Assembly: GCF_002433005.1 (NCBI RefSeq)
Contig: NZ_DJHF01000003.1
Span: 1 to 64,000 of the forward strand
Reading direction: 5' to 3'
Source: Acetomicrobium sp. UBA5826
Lineage (GTDB): Bacteria > Synergistota > Synergistia > Synergistales > Acetomicrobiaceae
Length of the DNA stretch: 64,000 nucleotides
Shown here: piece by piece, positions 1-9,264 of the stretch
Numbering within the stretch: the first letter of the stretch is position 1
Layout of the letters: every line of letters starts with the position of its first letter
Translations under genes and position numbers: made by a program
Notes under the pieces: model-generated
Databases searched by the model: none
Told to the model about the DNA's origin: nothing
The model's input: the letters and a program-made list of their open reading frames with translations, nothing else

Positions 1-212
1 ACCTGCGTCGATCCCCGAAGGCACGGAAAGGAGGTGCGAAGACCCCCGGCCAAAAAGGGAGAGCGGGTGAGGAAGGCGGAAAAAGGGCAGGACGGAAGAT
101 ACCTTTCGTGGGGAAAGAGAAGGAAACGAGGAAACTTCCTTAAAAGACCCCCGAAAGCACAAAGTCCTTGCCGATCCGCAAAATATATATTAACCAAGGG
201 GGTTAAACGAAC
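1..212 (+). other. Purine-rich leader upstream of the SLH porin gene
   Basis: No convincing gene is present. The stretch is strongly purine-rich on the plus strand and could fold locally (a GGCAC...GTGC pairing around 22-43). A 60-codon open frame starting at 34 has a basic, low-complexity product and overlaps the porin start, so I do not regard it as coding. The segment most likely contains the promoter and a long 5' untranslated leader for the abundant porin. Parts resemble fragments of cobalamin or cyclic-di-GMP riboswitch cores, but not enough to call one. The ribosome binding site AAGGGGG at 197-203 precedes the porin ATG. Confidence 0.35.
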
Positions 213-1844
213 ATGAAGAAGTTATTAGCTTTAGTAGCTGTATTTGCCCTTGTGGCATTTGCGGCTCCCGCATTTGCGGCCAATCCCTTCGTCGACGTTC
301 CCATGAACCACTGGGCTTACGACGCCATATCTCAGCTGGCCGCAAAGGGGATAATTCAGGGTTATCCCGATGGTACCTACAGGGGTAACCAACCCATGAC
401 GAGGTATGAGATGTCCATGCTCGTGGCAAGGGCTCTTGCTACTGTCGACATGGATAAGGCCAGCAAAGAAGACGTCGAGATGTTGAAGAAACTCGTCGTA
501 GAGTTCAAGGATGAGCTCGATGCCCTAGGCGTAAGAGTAGATGCCCTTGACGAGCGCGTAGCTGTCCTCGAAGAGAACCTCGGAGGATGGAACTTCTTTG
601 GCGAGGTTCGTTTTGATGCTCGATGGTCGGACAAAGCTGATGGAGCATATGCTAATAGCGATCATACGACGGCTGAACAACATCAGGCGGGAGATACGGA
701 ATTTGATACTGGTAGGTTTTATTTTTGGTTATTTAAACAAATGGACGAAAGGACTTCGTTTACTGCAAGACTGGATTTGTGCAATAACGACAATACTGAT
801 GTTCAATGGTGGAGATATTTTGTTACCATTGCACCTACGGATGATTCATTCATGTGGATAGGCTTGTGGTGGTATGATTGGGAGGCTGATGCGGGTTTAT
901 ATATTGGTGATGTAGAAGATGCCTGGTTCACTAACCAGTGTCCTACCGGGTTTTATTATTCCAAGCGTTTCGCAAAAGGCGATTTGTCAGCTTTCCTGTC
1001 TCATAACGAAGATCCTATGGAGATAGAAGGTACTCATATAGGAGGAGCCACTGATAACTACAACTATGGATTACGTATGAATTGGCAGATGAACGACAAA
1101 TTTAGAATTGCACTGACTGGAATTTGGTACGACTACGACAACGATGGCGTAAAAACCACAAAGTGGACTCAAGGAGCCCCACGATATTTTTACGATATGG
1201 CAAACGATAAAGTAAAAAAGAATGATTTATTTGAATATGGCCTATATGATTCGGCTGTTTACTGGACTGATTTTACCTTGACTTTTACTCCAGGATTTGA
1301 TTTGAGAGGCGTATATTTCGTTCAAGACCACGATGGGCCTTCCGGTTCTGAATACTCGCACTTCGACGATTCTCCAAATGCTTATAAGTTAGTATTGGAT
1401 ATAAGCCAAGATGTTTTAAAGTTTACTAGAGTATGGCTAGAATATGCTAAAATAGATTCTTATTTTAAGACTGCAATTCAACCTTGGGATACTTTTTTTG
1501 CTGTTGAAGTTACGCCGATGCTTTCCGGACCAGCAGTGGCTAACGTTTGGGAAAGGGAGATAATATTTGTTAGATTAGAACAAAAATGGTCCGATAAATG
1601 GTCCACTTTTCAACGTTTTGGGCAATACAATCATGATATAGAAGGTTACGCTAGTCATGTTTACAGTGGCAGAAGGGATTTCGACATCTCAAATTGGAGC
1701 TTAGGAGTACAGTATTGGTATACCCCAAACGTAAAATTTGAACTTGCCTATGATAACGTTGATTACGATGATGGATGGCAAGAGTTCGACAATGATTTAA
1801 AAGATGATCATTTGATTAGATTTAGAACGCATTTCTTCTTTTAA
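213..1844 (+). CDS. SLH-domain outer-membrane porin
   Basis: This 543-residue protein is a probable trimeric outer-membrane porin tethered to the peptidoglycan layer. Residues 1-22 form a signal peptide ending AAPAFA. Residues about 24-72 form one S-layer homology domain (FVDVPMNHWAYDAI, then a GYPDGTYRG turn and TRYE). Residues about 80-125 are a heptad-patterned coiled coil (LDALGVRVDALDERVAVLEE). From about residue 128 the sequence alternates aromatic and polar residues as in a beta barrel, ending in aromatic residues (THFFF) as outer-membrane proteins do. This architecture is known from Synergistota, Deinococcus and other diderms that use SLH-type OM anchoring. The first ~390 bases are GC-rich, whereas the barrel part is much richer in A+T, giving a mosaic look. 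It is monocistronic. Confidence 0.85.
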   Translation: MKKLLALVAVFALVAFAAPAFAANPFVDVPMNHWAYDAISQLAAKGIIQGYPDGTYRGNQPMTRYEMSMLVARALATVDMDKASKEDVEMLKKLVVEFKDELDALGVRVDALDERVAVLEENLGGWNFFGEVRFDARWSDKADGAYANSDHTTAEQHQAGDTEFDTGRFYFWLFKQMDERTSFTARLDLCNNDNTDVQWWRYFVTIAPTDDSFMWIGLWWYDWEADAGLYIGDVEDAWFTNQCPTGFYYSKRFAKGDLSAFLSHNEDPMEIEGTHIGGATDNYNYGLRMNWQMNDKFRIALTGIWYDYDNDGVKTTKWTQGAPRYFYDMANDKVKKNDLFEYGLYDSAVYWTDFTLTFTPGFDLRGVYFVQDHDGPSGSEYSHFDDSPNAYKLVLDISQDVLKFTRVWLEYAKIDSYFKTAIQPWDTFFAVEVTPMLSGPAVANVWEREIIFVRLEQKWSDKWSTFQRFGQYNHDIEGYASHVYSGRRDFDISNWSLGVQYWYTPNVKFELAYDNVDYDDGWQEFDNDLKDDHLIRFRTHFFF

Positions 1845-1929
1845 TTTTTAAATTTCACTTTATTTAATATTTATCCCAAATATGTGTCATTAGTCATGTA
1901 AATTGTATCAGGTAATAATGTGCAGTAAA

Positions 1930-2003
1930 GAGGATCGGAGTGGGTAATGTTTATAAACTACGTGAGGAGAAATATTAATATTTCAGATAACACTCCGATC
2001 CTC
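1930..2003. repeat. 13-bp perfect inverted repeat before permease gene
   Basis: The arm GAGGATCGGAGTG at 1930-1942 is exactly inverted as CACTCCGATCCTC at 1991-2003, with a 48-base spacer. It lies between the porin stop and the NCS1 permease start. The long spacer and the absence of a T-run after the right arm argue against a simple intrinsic terminator. It could be a regulator binding pair, a long-loop terminator, or an element end. Confidence 0.6.
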
Positions 2004-2066
2004 AGATTTCATAAGCGTTATAATCAAACCTTTAACTTTAAATAGATAAGTGGGAGGTGTGTCTGA

Positions 2067-3422
2067 ATGGCAAGCAAAGACAAAGGTAGTTCGGCTTTTT
2101 CTGGTGGCGCTGAAGATTCGGCAATTAAAGCTGTGCCTATTGATAATAGGACTTCATGGTTAACTCCAGCCATAATTTATGCAGGTTGTGAGTTCACTAT
2201 TTCAGTTTCTATGGTTGGTGCCATGGTAATCGGCAGCTATAGTTTGCAAAAATTTTTCTTATTGACTCTTCTTGCGTTAGTGATAATCACATGGGCAGGT
2301 AATGCAGTAAACAGTTATCTTGGAGCCATGACGGGAAGACCGTCATCGGTCATAACGAGATCCAGCTTTGGAGTTGCTCAATCGAGAATATTGGTTGCTT
2401 TTGTGGTCTTATTTAATTCCGGGGCCTGGTGGGCTTTACAAACGGCAATAGCGGGCAATGCTATGAGCACGATGTTTGGTATTGATTATTCTGTGCAATA
2501 TTGGTCTTGGGCTATGGTTACCATCGTGTGCGGTCTCGTTTTTGCTATACCTGCTGTGCTTGGTTATACCTCCATGGCGTGGACGGATTACATAGCGGTT
2601 CCAGGTGGCGTGTTGGTCATGGTTTGGGGGTTATGGCTTGCTGTAAGAGATCTGGGTTGGGCGCAGATATTTGCATGGGACCCTGTTCCTACGATAACCT
2701 GGGTGACAGCGGTATCTTTGTTGCTAGGACCTAATATTTGTCAATGGATGATGATTTCAGATTACAGCAGGTACTGCAAACCTCGTCTGAAGGATAGTAT
2801 TTTAATGCCATCGGGGGTTGTGGTAACAGGATTTGCTATGTTTTCTATTGGTGCTATTTTAGCTATAGGTAGAGGTGAATGGGATTTAATTAAAATAATG
2901 GTGCAATTAGGTTTTCCCGCTCAAGCTTTTATTTTGCTATTTCTAGCACAATGGACAACGCAACTTGTCAATAACTATAGTCTTGGTTTGGCATTATGTA
3001 ACATGTTTAATATAGAGACAAACAGAGGTAGAGCAATTATGACCTTATTGGGAGCTATTGGGGGAATTATAGCTGCGCTGCTAGGAGTTTTATCCAGATA
3101 TGAAGGATTGCTCCTATTATTCGTCCTTCTTTATCCGCCTATTGCTTCAATAATGGCAACAGACTTTTTGTTACTCAGAAATAAAGAATGGGATGAAATA
3201 CCTGGATGGAACGTGATGGCAACTGTAGGTCTCGTTGTTGGTTTGTTGGTTGGTTATGTTACTCAAAATATCATTGAGATTGGAATTCCGGCAGTACAGT
3301 CATTTATTGTAACAGGGGTTGTCTATTATTGTCTTATGCGTTTAAAAGCGAAGATTAAGCCAGATCAATTTACGCCTAAAAAATGGATTTTAAAAGAAAT
3401 GCAGTATAGTGAGCAAAACTAG
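2067..3422 (+). CDS. NCS1-family nucleobase/hydantoin:cation symporter (first copy)
   Basis: The 451-residue product is a polytopic inner-membrane protein with about 12 hydrophobic helices and the layout of the NCS1 (CodB/Mhp1-like) family, which imports cytosine, purines, allantoin or hydantoins with Na+ or H+. Family-typical stretches include the N-terminal SWLTPAIIYAGCEFTISVSM, GRPSSVITRSSFG in the second helix pair, and DYSRYCKP after helix 6. The ATG at 2067 has a good GGGAGGTG site at 2052-2059. It heads an AT-rich catabolic block with an amidohydrolase and HyuA/HyuB, so a hydantoin, cyclic ureide or nucleobase substrate is likely. A paralogue lies at 9265-10611 with the same motifs. 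The exact substrate cannot be read from sequence. Confidence 0.85.
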   Translation: MASKDKGSSAFSGGAEDSAIKAVPIDNRTSWLTPAIIYAGCEFTISVSMVGAMVIGSYSLQKFFLLTLLALVIITWAGNAVNSYLGAMTGRPSSVITRSSFGVAQSRILVAFVVLFNSGAWWALQTAIAGNAMSTMFGIDYSVQYWSWAMVTIVCGLVFAIPAVLGYTSMAWTDYIAVPGGVLVMVWGLWLAVRDLGWAQIFAWDPVPTITWVTAVSLLLGPNICQWMMISDYSRYCKPRLKDSILMPSGVVVTGFAMFSIGAILAIGRGEWDLIKIMVQLGFPAQAFILLFLAQWTTQLVNNYSLGLALCNMFNIETNRGRAIMTLLGAIGGIIAALLGVLSRYEGLLLLFVLLYPPIASIMATDFLLLRNKEWDEIPGWNVMATVGLVVGLLVGYVTQNIIEIGIPAVQSFIVTGVVYYCLMRLKAKIKPDQFTPKKWILKEMQYSEQN

Positions 3423-3518
3423 TTATTTGTAATGCTTGTGCAGCAATAATCATTGTCGGCTATTTCTTGTATCGTATTTAAACTATATTTATTGTCTCAT
3501 ATTAAAGCAGGTGATTCG

Positions 3519-4754
3519 TTGGCTCTCATAATTTTTCGTGATGCTACACTCATAGACGGGAAGGGGGGCGATCCCCTAAGTCCAGCAACCATAGTTGTGG
3601 AAGATGGTGTGATTCGCGAGATTACAGTAGGCAAGTTTAAAATGGCAATTCCAGCTGATGCCATGACAGTCAATTGTTATGGAAAAACATTGCTTCCAGG
3701 ATTGATTGATGCGCACATCCATGTAGGTCTTTTTGACGGAGACGAGAATGAGCAGCCCAGGCAAAATCACCCAAGCATGCTTATTATTAAAGCTTTAAAA
3801 GTAATGGAAGATACTTTATACCAGGGCTTTACAACTTGCAGAGATGCCGGGGGAGTTGATGCTGGATTTAGAGAAGCTCAGAAATTAGGTTTAATAAAGG
3901 GGCCTCAATTAAAGGTGAGCGGGAGGCCTCTTTCAATGACAGGTGGGCATGGTGATTGTCGTTTGTCTACGGATCGAAGAAATCCCTATGATGAGATATT
4001 AGGTTGCAGTGTCATTTGTGATGGTGTTAGCGAAGTGAGGAAAGCTGCCAGAGAAGAACTTCGTCGTGGAGCTGATCACATCAAAATAATGGCAGGCGGA
4101 GGATGTTCAAGTCCGACTGACGAGCCCGATGCTTGTCAATATAGCTTAGAAGAGCTGGAGGCTATAGCTTATGAAGCTAATTCTGCAGGGAAATATGCCT
4201 TGGCGCATTGTTATTCGAATAGAAGCATACAAAATTGTGTAAAAGCTGGTATCAAAAGCATAGAACATGGCAATTTTATGGATCGTGAAACTGCAAAATT
4301 ATTACATGATGCAGACTGTTGGTATGTGCCAACGCTGACGACTTATGAAGTAATGACGAGAAAAGGAGAAGAATTTGGCATCCCTGACTATTTTTTAAGA
4401 AAGATGAAGATGGTTTACGAGACTGCAATTGAGGCAGTTACAAATGCATACCATGAAGGAGTTGTTATTGGATCGGGATCGGATGTCATAGGTCCGGCTC
4501 AGCCCTATAAAGCGATGGAATTGGAACTTAAGGCCCGTGTTCTTGGACCAATGGGGGCTATAGTGTCAGCAACAAGAGTGAATTCAGCGATACTTTGTAT
4601 GGACGACAAAGTAGGAACTATCGAACCTGGCAAACTCGCAGATTTAATAGTTGTAGATGGGGATCCACTAAATGAAATCAGCTTATTACAGGATAGAAGT
4701 AGGATATGTGTTATTATGCAGGGAGGTACATTTATCAAAAATACTATTAATTAA
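3519..4754 (+). CDS. Metal-dependent amidohydrolase (prolidase/imidazolonepropionase-like)
   Basis: A member of the amidohydrolase superfamily (about 411 residues from the chosen start) that hydrolyses amide or cyclic amide bonds at a binuclear metal site. Visible metal-ligand motifs are DAHIHVG near the N-terminus (HxH on strand 1), DHIKIMAGGG carrying the probable carboxylated lysine, ALAHCYS and SIEHGNF (histidines of strands 5 and 6), and GSGSDV (aspartate of strand 8). The C-terminal GTIEPGKLADLIVVDGDPL is the usual beta-sandwich closing segment. I prefer the TTG start at 3519, preceded by AGCAGGTG, over the upstream frame beginning at 3453, because similarity begins at ALIIFRDATLIDGKG. 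The closest described groups act on dipeptides or imidazolonepropionate. Context suggests a role in ureide or hydantoin breakdown, which is inference. Confidence 0.8.
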   Translation: MALIIFRDATLIDGKGGDPLSPATIVVEDGVIREITVGKFKMAIPADAMTVNCYGKTLLPGLIDAHIHVGLFDGDENEQPRQNHPSMLIIKALKVMEDTLYQGFTTCRDAGGVDAGFREAQKLGLIKGPQLKVSGRPLSMTGGHGDCRLSTDRRNPYDEILGCSVICDGVSEVRKAAREELRRGADHIKIMAGGGCSSPTDEPDACQYSLEELEAIAYEANSAGKYALAHCYSNRSIQNCVKAGIKSIEHGNFMDRETAKLLHDADCWYVPTLTTYEVMTRKGEEFGIPDYFLRKMKMVYETAIEAVTNAYHEGVVIGSGSDVIGPAQPYKAMELELKARVLGPMGAIVSATRVNSAILCMDDKVGTIEPGKLADLIVVDGDPLNEISLLQDRSRICVIMQGGTFIKNTIN

Positions 4755-4987
4755 ATCTCGCTAATTTGTCAGAGGTATTCTATTCACATATCATAATTAT
4801 GTATATACCATTAATTAAGAGATTATCTTTACATTAATTTCCACTATATTTTTAATAATTTGTTGATAGAGCAATATCTTGATATTGTATTTTCAAGTTT
4901 CTTAGCATATTAATTATAGTTTAATTAATTCATTTAAGGAAATGTTAAATATAAAATGTAACTTAATATGGAATAGGAGGCTTAAAA
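4755..4987 (+). promoter_or_regulatory. AT-rich intergenic region upstream of hyuA
   Basis: This 233-base gap is very AT-rich and has no open frame worth calling. It probably carries the promoter for hyuA-cupin-hyuB. Several TATAAT-like words occur (for example near 4948-4960), but none has a clear paired -35 box, so I do not fix a start point. The ribosome binding site AGGAGG at 4976-4981 serves the hyuA ATG at 4988. Confidence 0.35.
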
Positions 4988-7069
4988 ATGTCGTGGAGAA
5001 TAGGGGTGGATATTGGAGGCGCATTTACTGATTTGTATGCGTCGAACCTAGAAACGGGAAAAACAGAATGGGTAAAGGTAGAATCATCGCCGCCAAATTT
5101 TGAGGAAGGTGTGATAAGAGGTTTTGAAGAGTTAGAAAGCCGAGGTGTATTTCTAAATGAAGCTAGTCAAGTAATTCATGGCCAAACTGTGGTAATAAAT
5201 ACGATTATAACCAAAAGCGGGGGAAACGTTGGTTTTATCACAACATCTGGATATGATATTTTAGATATACAAAGAGCTAACAGAAGAGATGTTTTTAATT
5301 TTAAGTACAGAAAGCCAACTCCTTTCGTGTCTAAATATATGACAGAATGGGTCGAAGAGCGCATTGACTCTGATAAAAGTATATATAAACCATTGAATGA
5401 GCAAAACGTTAAATTAGCAGCTGCATCACTTCTTAGCAAAGGCGCAGATGCTATCGCAATAGGGTTTATAAATAGCTATATTAATCCTATTCATGAAATA
5501 AAGGCTAAAAATATAGTGGAACAAACACTTATAGAACATGGTGTTACAACACCTCTTGTTACGATTTCAAGCGATTTAAGCAGAGAATGGCGAGAATATG
5601 AGCGTTTCAATACTGCCGTTTTGAATGCTTACGTCCATCCAATCTTCGTAAATTATCTTGAAAAATTGGAAATAGCCCTCAGTGAAAAGGGTTTTAATGG
5701 GACATTTTATTTGACCTTGGCTTCAGGGGGCATGGCTACTTCGGACTACGTTAAAAAGTTTCCAATTATTACCGTAGAGGGAGGGCCTATATCGGGTTTT
5801 ATGGGTGGCATAATGATATCTGAAGTGTTACAGGAAAATAATATCATGGTAATAGATGGAGGAAGTACAACCACAAAAGCGGGCCTTGCCAAGGACTTAA
5901 CACCACAAATCAATACGGAATACTGGATCGAACAAGACGATTGGCATGCAGGTTATCCTACAAGAGTTCCGGTTTTAAATATTAACGAGATAGGTACAGG
6001 TGGTACAAGTATAGTATGGGTTGACGAGGCTGGGAATTTGCAAGTTGGGCCAGAAGCTGCGGGATCTAGGCCTGGACCGGCATGTTATGGCATGGGAGGT
6101 CATGAACCTACATTAACAGATGCATATGTTGTAACTGGATATTTGAACCCAAATTATTTACTTGGGGGCAAATTGAGGATTCATAAGGACTTAGCCGAAA
6201 AGGCTTTTGCCAATATCGCAAAGAAACTTAATATCAGTATTAAAGAAGCTGCTTATGGAGCAATTGTAGTGGCAAATGAAAATTCGTCAAATCTTATAAG
6301 ACAAATATCTATGAGGAGAGGCTTTGATCCAAGGGAGTTTTCTCTAATAGCTCATGGTGGGTCTGGCCCTATGATGGCACCATTTATTGTAGAAGACTTG
6401 GGAATACCTCAAATAATAATTCCTTCAGTTCAAAGTGGCGTCTTTAATGCATGGGGTATGCTGGGCTTAGATATTAAACACCAATTAGTTCAAACTAATA
6501 CAATATCTGTAGAAGAACCTGAGAATACTCTTGAGGTTATAAACTCGACGTTTAATGACCTAGAGGGAAAAATCAAGGCTGCATTCAGGAGTGAAAACAT
6601 TGACCCAAATAAGGTGGAAATACTGAGGTATGTGGATATGAAATATGAAGGCCAAGCCCACACAGTAAAAATCCCATGTCCCAACGGCAGGTTGGGAGTC
6701 GAGGAAGTTAAAGATATATTGAAAGCATTTCATGACACCCATAATAGAGAGTATGGTTTCAGTTTGCCAGGCAGCACAGTCGAGATAGTTAATTGTGACA
6801 CAACGGGATTATATAGGGTTGATCGTCCAAAAGTTGAGAAACAAATAAATCATGGTTCGTTGCAGGATGCCTTATTGGAAAAGCGATTGGTGTTTAATGG
6901 TTCAGAAAATATCTTGATGCCTATATATAAACGAGAACAACTTCCAAATTCGGTCACGCTTTCAGGTCCATGCATAATTGAGTCAGATACTTCGACAATT
7001 ATAGTTACCAGGGATTATGTGGCAACATTGAATGAATATGGAGACCTTGTTATTAGGAGAGGGGAGTAG
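4988..7069 (+). CDS. hyuA: Hydantoinase/oxoprolinase A subunit (HyuA)
   Basis: This 693-residue protein is the ATP-binding subunit of the HyuA/HyuB (N-methylhydantoinase, 5-oxoprolinase, acetone carboxylase) family, which uses ATP to activate a cyclic imide or amide for ring opening. The N-terminal GVDIGGAFTDLYA is the phosphate-binding loop of the actin-like fold, and VIDGGSTTTKAG near residue 295 is its second phosphate motif. Further family hallmarks are NEIGTGGTSIVWVDE, GPEAAGSRPGPACYGMGG and LIAHGGSGPMM. The length is that of stand-alone HyuA. HyuB follows after a short cupin gene, so the pair forms one operon. Candidate substrates are hydantoins, N-methylhydantoin or 5-oxoproline. Confidence 0.9.
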   Translation: MSWRIGVDIGGAFTDLYASNLETGKTEWVKVESSPPNFEEGVIRGFEELESRGVFLNEASQVIHGQTVVINTIITKSGGNVGFITTSGYDILDIQRANRRDVFNFKYRKPTPFVSKYMTEWVEERIDSDKSIYKPLNEQNVKLAAASLLSKGADAIAIGFINSYINPIHEIKAKNIVEQTLIEHGVTTPLVTISSDLSREWREYERFNTAVLNAYVHPIFVNYLEKLEIALSEKGFNGTFYLTLASGGMATSDYVKKFPIITVEGGPISGFMGGIMISEVLQENNIMVIDGGSTTTKAGLAKDLTPQINTEYWIEQDDWHAGYPTRVPVLNINEIGTGGTSIVWVDEAGNLQVGPEAAGSRPGPACYGMGGHEPTLTDAYVVTGYLNPNYLLGGKLRIHKDLAEKAFANIAKKLNISIKEAAYGAIVVANENSSNLIRQISMRRGFDPREFSLIAHGGSGPMMAPFIVEDLGIPQIIIPSVQSGVFNAWGMLGLDIKHQLVQTNTISVEEPENTLEVINSTFNDLEGKIKAAFRSENIDPNKVEILRYVDMKYEGQAHTVKIPCPNGRLGVEEVKDILKAFHDTHNREYGFSLPGSTVEIVNCDTTGLYRVDRPKVEKQINHGSLQDALLEKRLVFNGSENILMPIYKREQLPNSVTLSGPCIIESDTSTIIVTRDYVATLNEYGDLVIRRGE

Positions 7070-7073
7070 GGAA

Positions 7074-7409
7074 GTGGGAACGCATATTTTGTCATGTTCA
7101 AATTCTTGGGAAAATGCGATTAACAAGGCACAGACAATTTTTAAGTTGGCAAATGCAGTGGAAATTGGAATCCTAAAGGTGGAGCCGTTAGCAAAGTTGC
7201 CTGAGTCCGGATTTAGTATTCATGAAAACTCTCACGAATTTGGCTATGTGCTTGAAGGAAACGTAATAATTGCTAATGACGAAGAAGAGCGAGAAATAAA
7301 AGAGGGAGAAATGTTTTATAACGATCCCGGTACGCCTCATTATACTTTAAATAATACAACAAAACCCTCTAAAGTTCTTTGGTTTTTAATACCACCGTTA
7401 AATAATTAG
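7074..7409 (+). CDS. Small cupin-domain protein between hyuA and hyuB
   Basis: A single-domain cupin of about 111 residues. Cupin motif 1 is seen as HENSHEFGYVLEGNV and motif 2 as GEMFYNDPGTPHYTLNN, giving probable metal ligands His, His, Glu and His in a small beta barrel. I prefer the GTG start at 7074, which follows AGGAGAGGGGA at 7056-7066; the longer frame from 7032 overlaps hyuA. It sits three bases from the hyuA stop region and immediately before hyuB, so it is surely co-transcribed. It may act as an isomerase or racemase, a ligand-binding accessory, or a stabiliser of the hydantoinase complex. No catalytic role can be assigned from sequence. Confidence 0.75.
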   Translation: MGTHILSCSNSWENAINKAQTIFKLANAVEIGILKVEPLAKLPESGFSIHENSHEFGYVLEGNVIIANDEEEREIKEGEMFYNDPGTPHYTLNNTTKPSKVLWFLIPPLNN

Positions 7410-7420
7410 AGGTGATTAAA

Positions 7421-9157
7421 ATGGTTAAAGATGTAGTAACAATTAGGATAATAAAAGGAGCTTTAGATAGTATAGCTAAGGAAATGTTTTGGGCAACGAT
7501 AAGAACTGCTAAAAGTAGCATAATTTACGAAACTTTTGATTTTGCTCCAGCTCTTACAAATGCCAAAGGTGATTTAGTATCCATAGGCACAGGTATAGCA
7601 GTATTTCTCGGGATCATGCCGATGGTTGCAAGAGCAGTAATGGAAGATGCAAAACAGTATGATTTAGGTTTTGCGCCGGGGGACATATTTGTCATAAATG
7701 ACGCATATAGAATCAGCACCCATCTGAATGATGTCGCTTTAGCAATGCCTATATTTTATAAGGATGAACATATAGCAACGGCAACTATAAGAGGACATGT
7801 TAATGACGTAGGAGGAATGAACCCTGGAAGTTGGGGGCCAGATGCGTCAGAAATATTTCAGGAAGGACTTATTATACCTACCTCACACTTTTATAAAGAA
7901 GGGAAGTTAAATAAAGAGGTAGTAAGATTAATATTGCACAATAGCAGAATTCCGGATTTTGTCTATGGAGATTTAGAAGCATTCGCTGCGGCCTTAAGAT
8001 ACGCATATATAAGAGTAAATGAGTTATGCGGTAAATATGGGACTGAGCTTGTTAAAGAGGCGATGGACGATAGAATAAACGATGGCAGAATTATGGCAAA
8101 AAATAGATTGGCTAATTTAAAGAAGGGTGAGTTTTATGCGGAAGAATTTATAGAAAAATATGAAGGCATGGATGAAGATTTAAAAATAACAGTAAAAGTT
8201 AAGATAACCGATGATAAATTCATAGCTGATTTTACTGACAATCCGAAACAAGTTAAAGCTCCTATTAACACGACATTTGCTGGGGTATATACTGCAGTTG
8301 CAACTATTTTTACGGCATTGACAGATCCTCACGTTCCCCTTAATCAGGGGTATTTAGAGCCTTTGGAAGTGATAAGCCCAGAAGGTTCCCTGTTTAATGC
8401 ATTGCCTCCAGCGCCTGTAAGTTGTTATTGGGAAACTATGTTCTATGCCGTAGATTTAATATGGAAAGCTTTGGCTCCTCATTTTCCTGATAAGCTTACG
8501 GCAGGTCACTTTTTATCAGTGGTAAGCGAAACCCTAAGCATGATAGATCCTAGGGATGGTAAGTATAAAATTCTATGCGAACCTAACCCAGGGGGTTGGG
8601 GGGCAGGAATTGATAAAGACGGCGAATCTTGTCTTGTTTCTGCTGCAGATGGTGAAACCTATTGTCATCCAGTTGAAGTCATAGAGAGAGATTACCCTAT
8701 TCGTGTCGAATGTATGAGATACAACTTAGAAGACGGAGTTGGGCATGGTAACTTTAGAGGTGGTTTTGGTATGAAGAAGGATTATAGATTATTGGCCGAT
8801 GAAGCTAATATGGTTTGTTCTATTAATAGAATTAAATACCCACCTTGGGGAGTAGATGGAGGACAACTTGGTTCCTGTAACCATATAGTCATTACAAGAG
8901 ATGATAAAGTTATTTGGGATGGCGGAAGAGCCTCGAATTTTACGGTTATAAAGAACGACATCGTAAGCATTAGAAGTGGAGGAGGTGGTGGATGGGGTTT
9001 GGCTACAAAGCGTGATCCTAAATTAGTGTTGGAGGATTATAGGGATGGCTTGCTGTCATTAGAAATGGCAAAGGAGATCTATGGAGTAGCAATAAATCCA
9101 AGTGACCTTTCAATAGACTTTGAAGAAACAAAGAAATTAAGAGAAGACACAAAATAA
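7421..9157 (+). CDS. hyuB: Hydantoinase/oxoprolinase B subunit (HyuB)
   Basis: The catalytic partner of HyuA, about 578 residues. Typical HyuB segments are visible: FDFAPALTNAKGDLV near the N-terminus, PGDIFVINDAYRISTHLNDVAL (the conserved ND-Y---THLNDV block), TIRGHVNDVGGMNPGS (HxxD-G) and the glycine-rich C-terminal SIRSGGGGGWG. These match the family that hydrolyses hydantoins, N-methylhydantoin or 5-oxoproline with ATP. The ATG at 7421 has AGAGGTG just upstream, so I prefer it to the GTG at 7412. It is the last gene of the hyuA-cupin-hyuB unit and is followed by a hairpin at 9176-9223. Confidence 0.9.
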   Translation: MVKDVVTIRIIKGALDSIAKEMFWATIRTAKSSIIYETFDFAPALTNAKGDLVSIGTGIAVFLGIMPMVARAVMEDAKQYDLGFAPGDIFVINDAYRISTHLNDVALAMPIFYKDEHIATATIRGHVNDVGGMNPGSWGPDASEIFQEGLIIPTSHFYKEGKLNKEVVRLILHNSRIPDFVYGDLEAFAAALRYAYIRVNELCGKYGTELVKEAMDDRINDGRIMAKNRLANLKKGEFYAEEFIEKYEGMDEDLKITVKVKITDDKFIADFTDNPKQVKAPINTTFAGVYTAVATIFTALTDPHVPLNQGYLEPLEVISPEGSLFNALPPAPVSCYWETMFYAVDLIWKALAPHFPDKLTAGHFLSVVSETLSMIDPRDGKYKILCEPNPGGWGAGIDKDGESCLVSAADGETYCHPVEVIERDYPIRVECMRYNLEDGVGHGNFRGGFGMKKDYRLLADEANMVCSINRIKYPPWGVDGGQLGSCNHIVITRDDKVIWDGGRASNFTVIKNDIVSIRSGGGGGWGLATKRDPKLVLEDYRDGLLSLEMAKEIYGVAINPSDLSIDFEETKKLREDTK

Positions 9158-9175
9158 TTTGCCACAAAATACTAA

Positions 9176-9223
9176 TAGCCTAAGGCCATGTGTATGCATT
9201 AAACGAAACGAGGCCTTAGGCTA
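9176..9223 (+). terminator. Hairpin after hyuB
   Basis: A perfect 12-bp stem, TAGCCTAAGGCC at 9176-9187 and GGCCTTAGGCTA at 9212-9223, encloses a 24-base loop and is followed by an AT-rich TATTTTAATT stretch. It probably terminates or attenuates the hyu transcript before the second permease gene. Confidence 0.6.
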
Positions 9224-9264
9224 TATTTTAATTGAATAAACTTAGCTTTAAGGAGGGATTACAG

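Noticed and set aside
1..120. Possible cobalamin or cyclic-di-GMP riboswitch fragments (GGTGCGAAGACCCCCGGCC-like core, ACCTGC at the edge)
   Set aside because: Only short similarities were seen, other conserved parts are absent, and the downstream gene is a porin. A covariance-model search would be decisive.
34..216. 60-codon open frame in the porin leader
   Set aside because: Basic low-complexity product without similarity; a by-product of the purine-rich leader.
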